From: an uncultured Eubacteriales bacterium
GTDB taxonomy: Bacteria > Bacillota > Clostridia > Christensenellales > CAG-917
Length of the DNA: 31,401 bases
Assembly (NCBI GenBank): GCA_900547975.1
Contig: URIX01000016.1
Coordinates: 1 to 31,401 of the forward strand
Direction of reading: 5' to 3'
Shown here: positions 31,342 through 31,401 of the stretch, one piece after another
How positions within the stretch are numbered: position 1 is the first letter of the stretch
Layout of the letters: the number at the start of each line of letters is the position of its first letter
The notes under the pieces: generated by a model
Told to the model about the DNA's origin: nothing
Seen by the model: only the letters and a program-made list of their open reading frames with translations
The model's database searches: none
Position numbers and translations under genes: made by a program

Positions 31342-31401
31342 TCCCCCTTCCTCACGTGTTTCCCCCACCGCCGTTCCCCCTCTGTATAAATTTGAGGGAA
31401 C
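31342..31401. repeat. Interspersed repeat, copy C (cut by window end)
   Basis: The first 21 bp equal 9209-9229 and 31368-31385 equals 9317-9334; the end GAGGGAAC equals 9343-9350. About 85 bp present in copy B between these blocks are absent here, so the two differ by an internal insertion or deletion. Confidence 0.75.

Overview
The window looks like the replication-origin neighbourhood of an endospore-lineage Bacillota chromosome, most likely an uncultured Clostridia. The reasons are a spoVT-yabM-yabN gene order as in Bacillus, Firmicutes-type parS sites and DnaA boxes, AGGAGG ribosome binding sites, and sigmaA-like promoters of the form TTGAAA-N17-TATAAT. No rRNA, tRNA, CRISPR array or intact insertion sequence was seen.

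Layout. 1-382: end of an interspersed repeat, then a terminator. 383-2359: pseudouridine breakdown operon (psuK, psuG), leftward. 2529-6383: an accessory cluster of three rightward genes: a suppressor-of-fused domain protein, an AT-rich membrane-anchored putative zinc peptidase and a Sel1-repeat protein. 6473-12196: replication and segregation genes: dnaA (leftward), recF (rightward, divergent from dnaA), a second copy of the repeat, then parB, parA and rsmG (leftward). 12375-13109: mtnN. 13110-15929: a gene-poor region holding five parS-like sites, four DnaA-box-like sites, hairpins, short repeats and one small unknown gene. This is the likely oriC/centromere. 15930-16628: hemolysin III family membrane protein. 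16891-21412: gyrB-gyrA. 21471-23168: GH13 glucosidase. 23300-23854: queT, preceded by a preQ1-I riboswitch. 24022-24773: flavin-reductase-like gene and a coupled small gene. 24931-28227: spoVT-yabM-yabN operon with overlapping genes. 28403-31216: dusB, a BaiN/HI0933-type flavoprotein and a cyclophilin. 31342-31401: start of a third repeat copy, cut by the window end.

Gene orientation supports an origin between about 13 and 16 kb. The core replication genes to the left mostly read left and almost everything to the right reads right. ParA, ParB and the parS cluster would segregate the new origins, and DnaA would act at the boxes at 14.8-15.9 kb. dnaN is not beside dnaA or recF in this window.

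The most notable observations are: (1) a recurring promoter layout that predicts leaderless mRNAs for psuK, dnaA, recF, parA and hlyIII, with the -10 hexamer 6-8 nt before the ATG and no Shine-Dalgarno; (2) an 11-bp motif, CCACTAAACAG, next to three of the parS-like sites; (3) a textbook preQ1-I pseudoknot covering the ribosome binding site of queT; (4) a YabN homologue that has lost the N-terminal half of its methylase domain; (5) an uncharacterised SuFu / metallopeptidase / Sel1 cluster next to dnaA; (6) a modular interspersed repeat family at gene 3' ends. All functional calls come from reading the sequence and from family knowledge; no searches were run.
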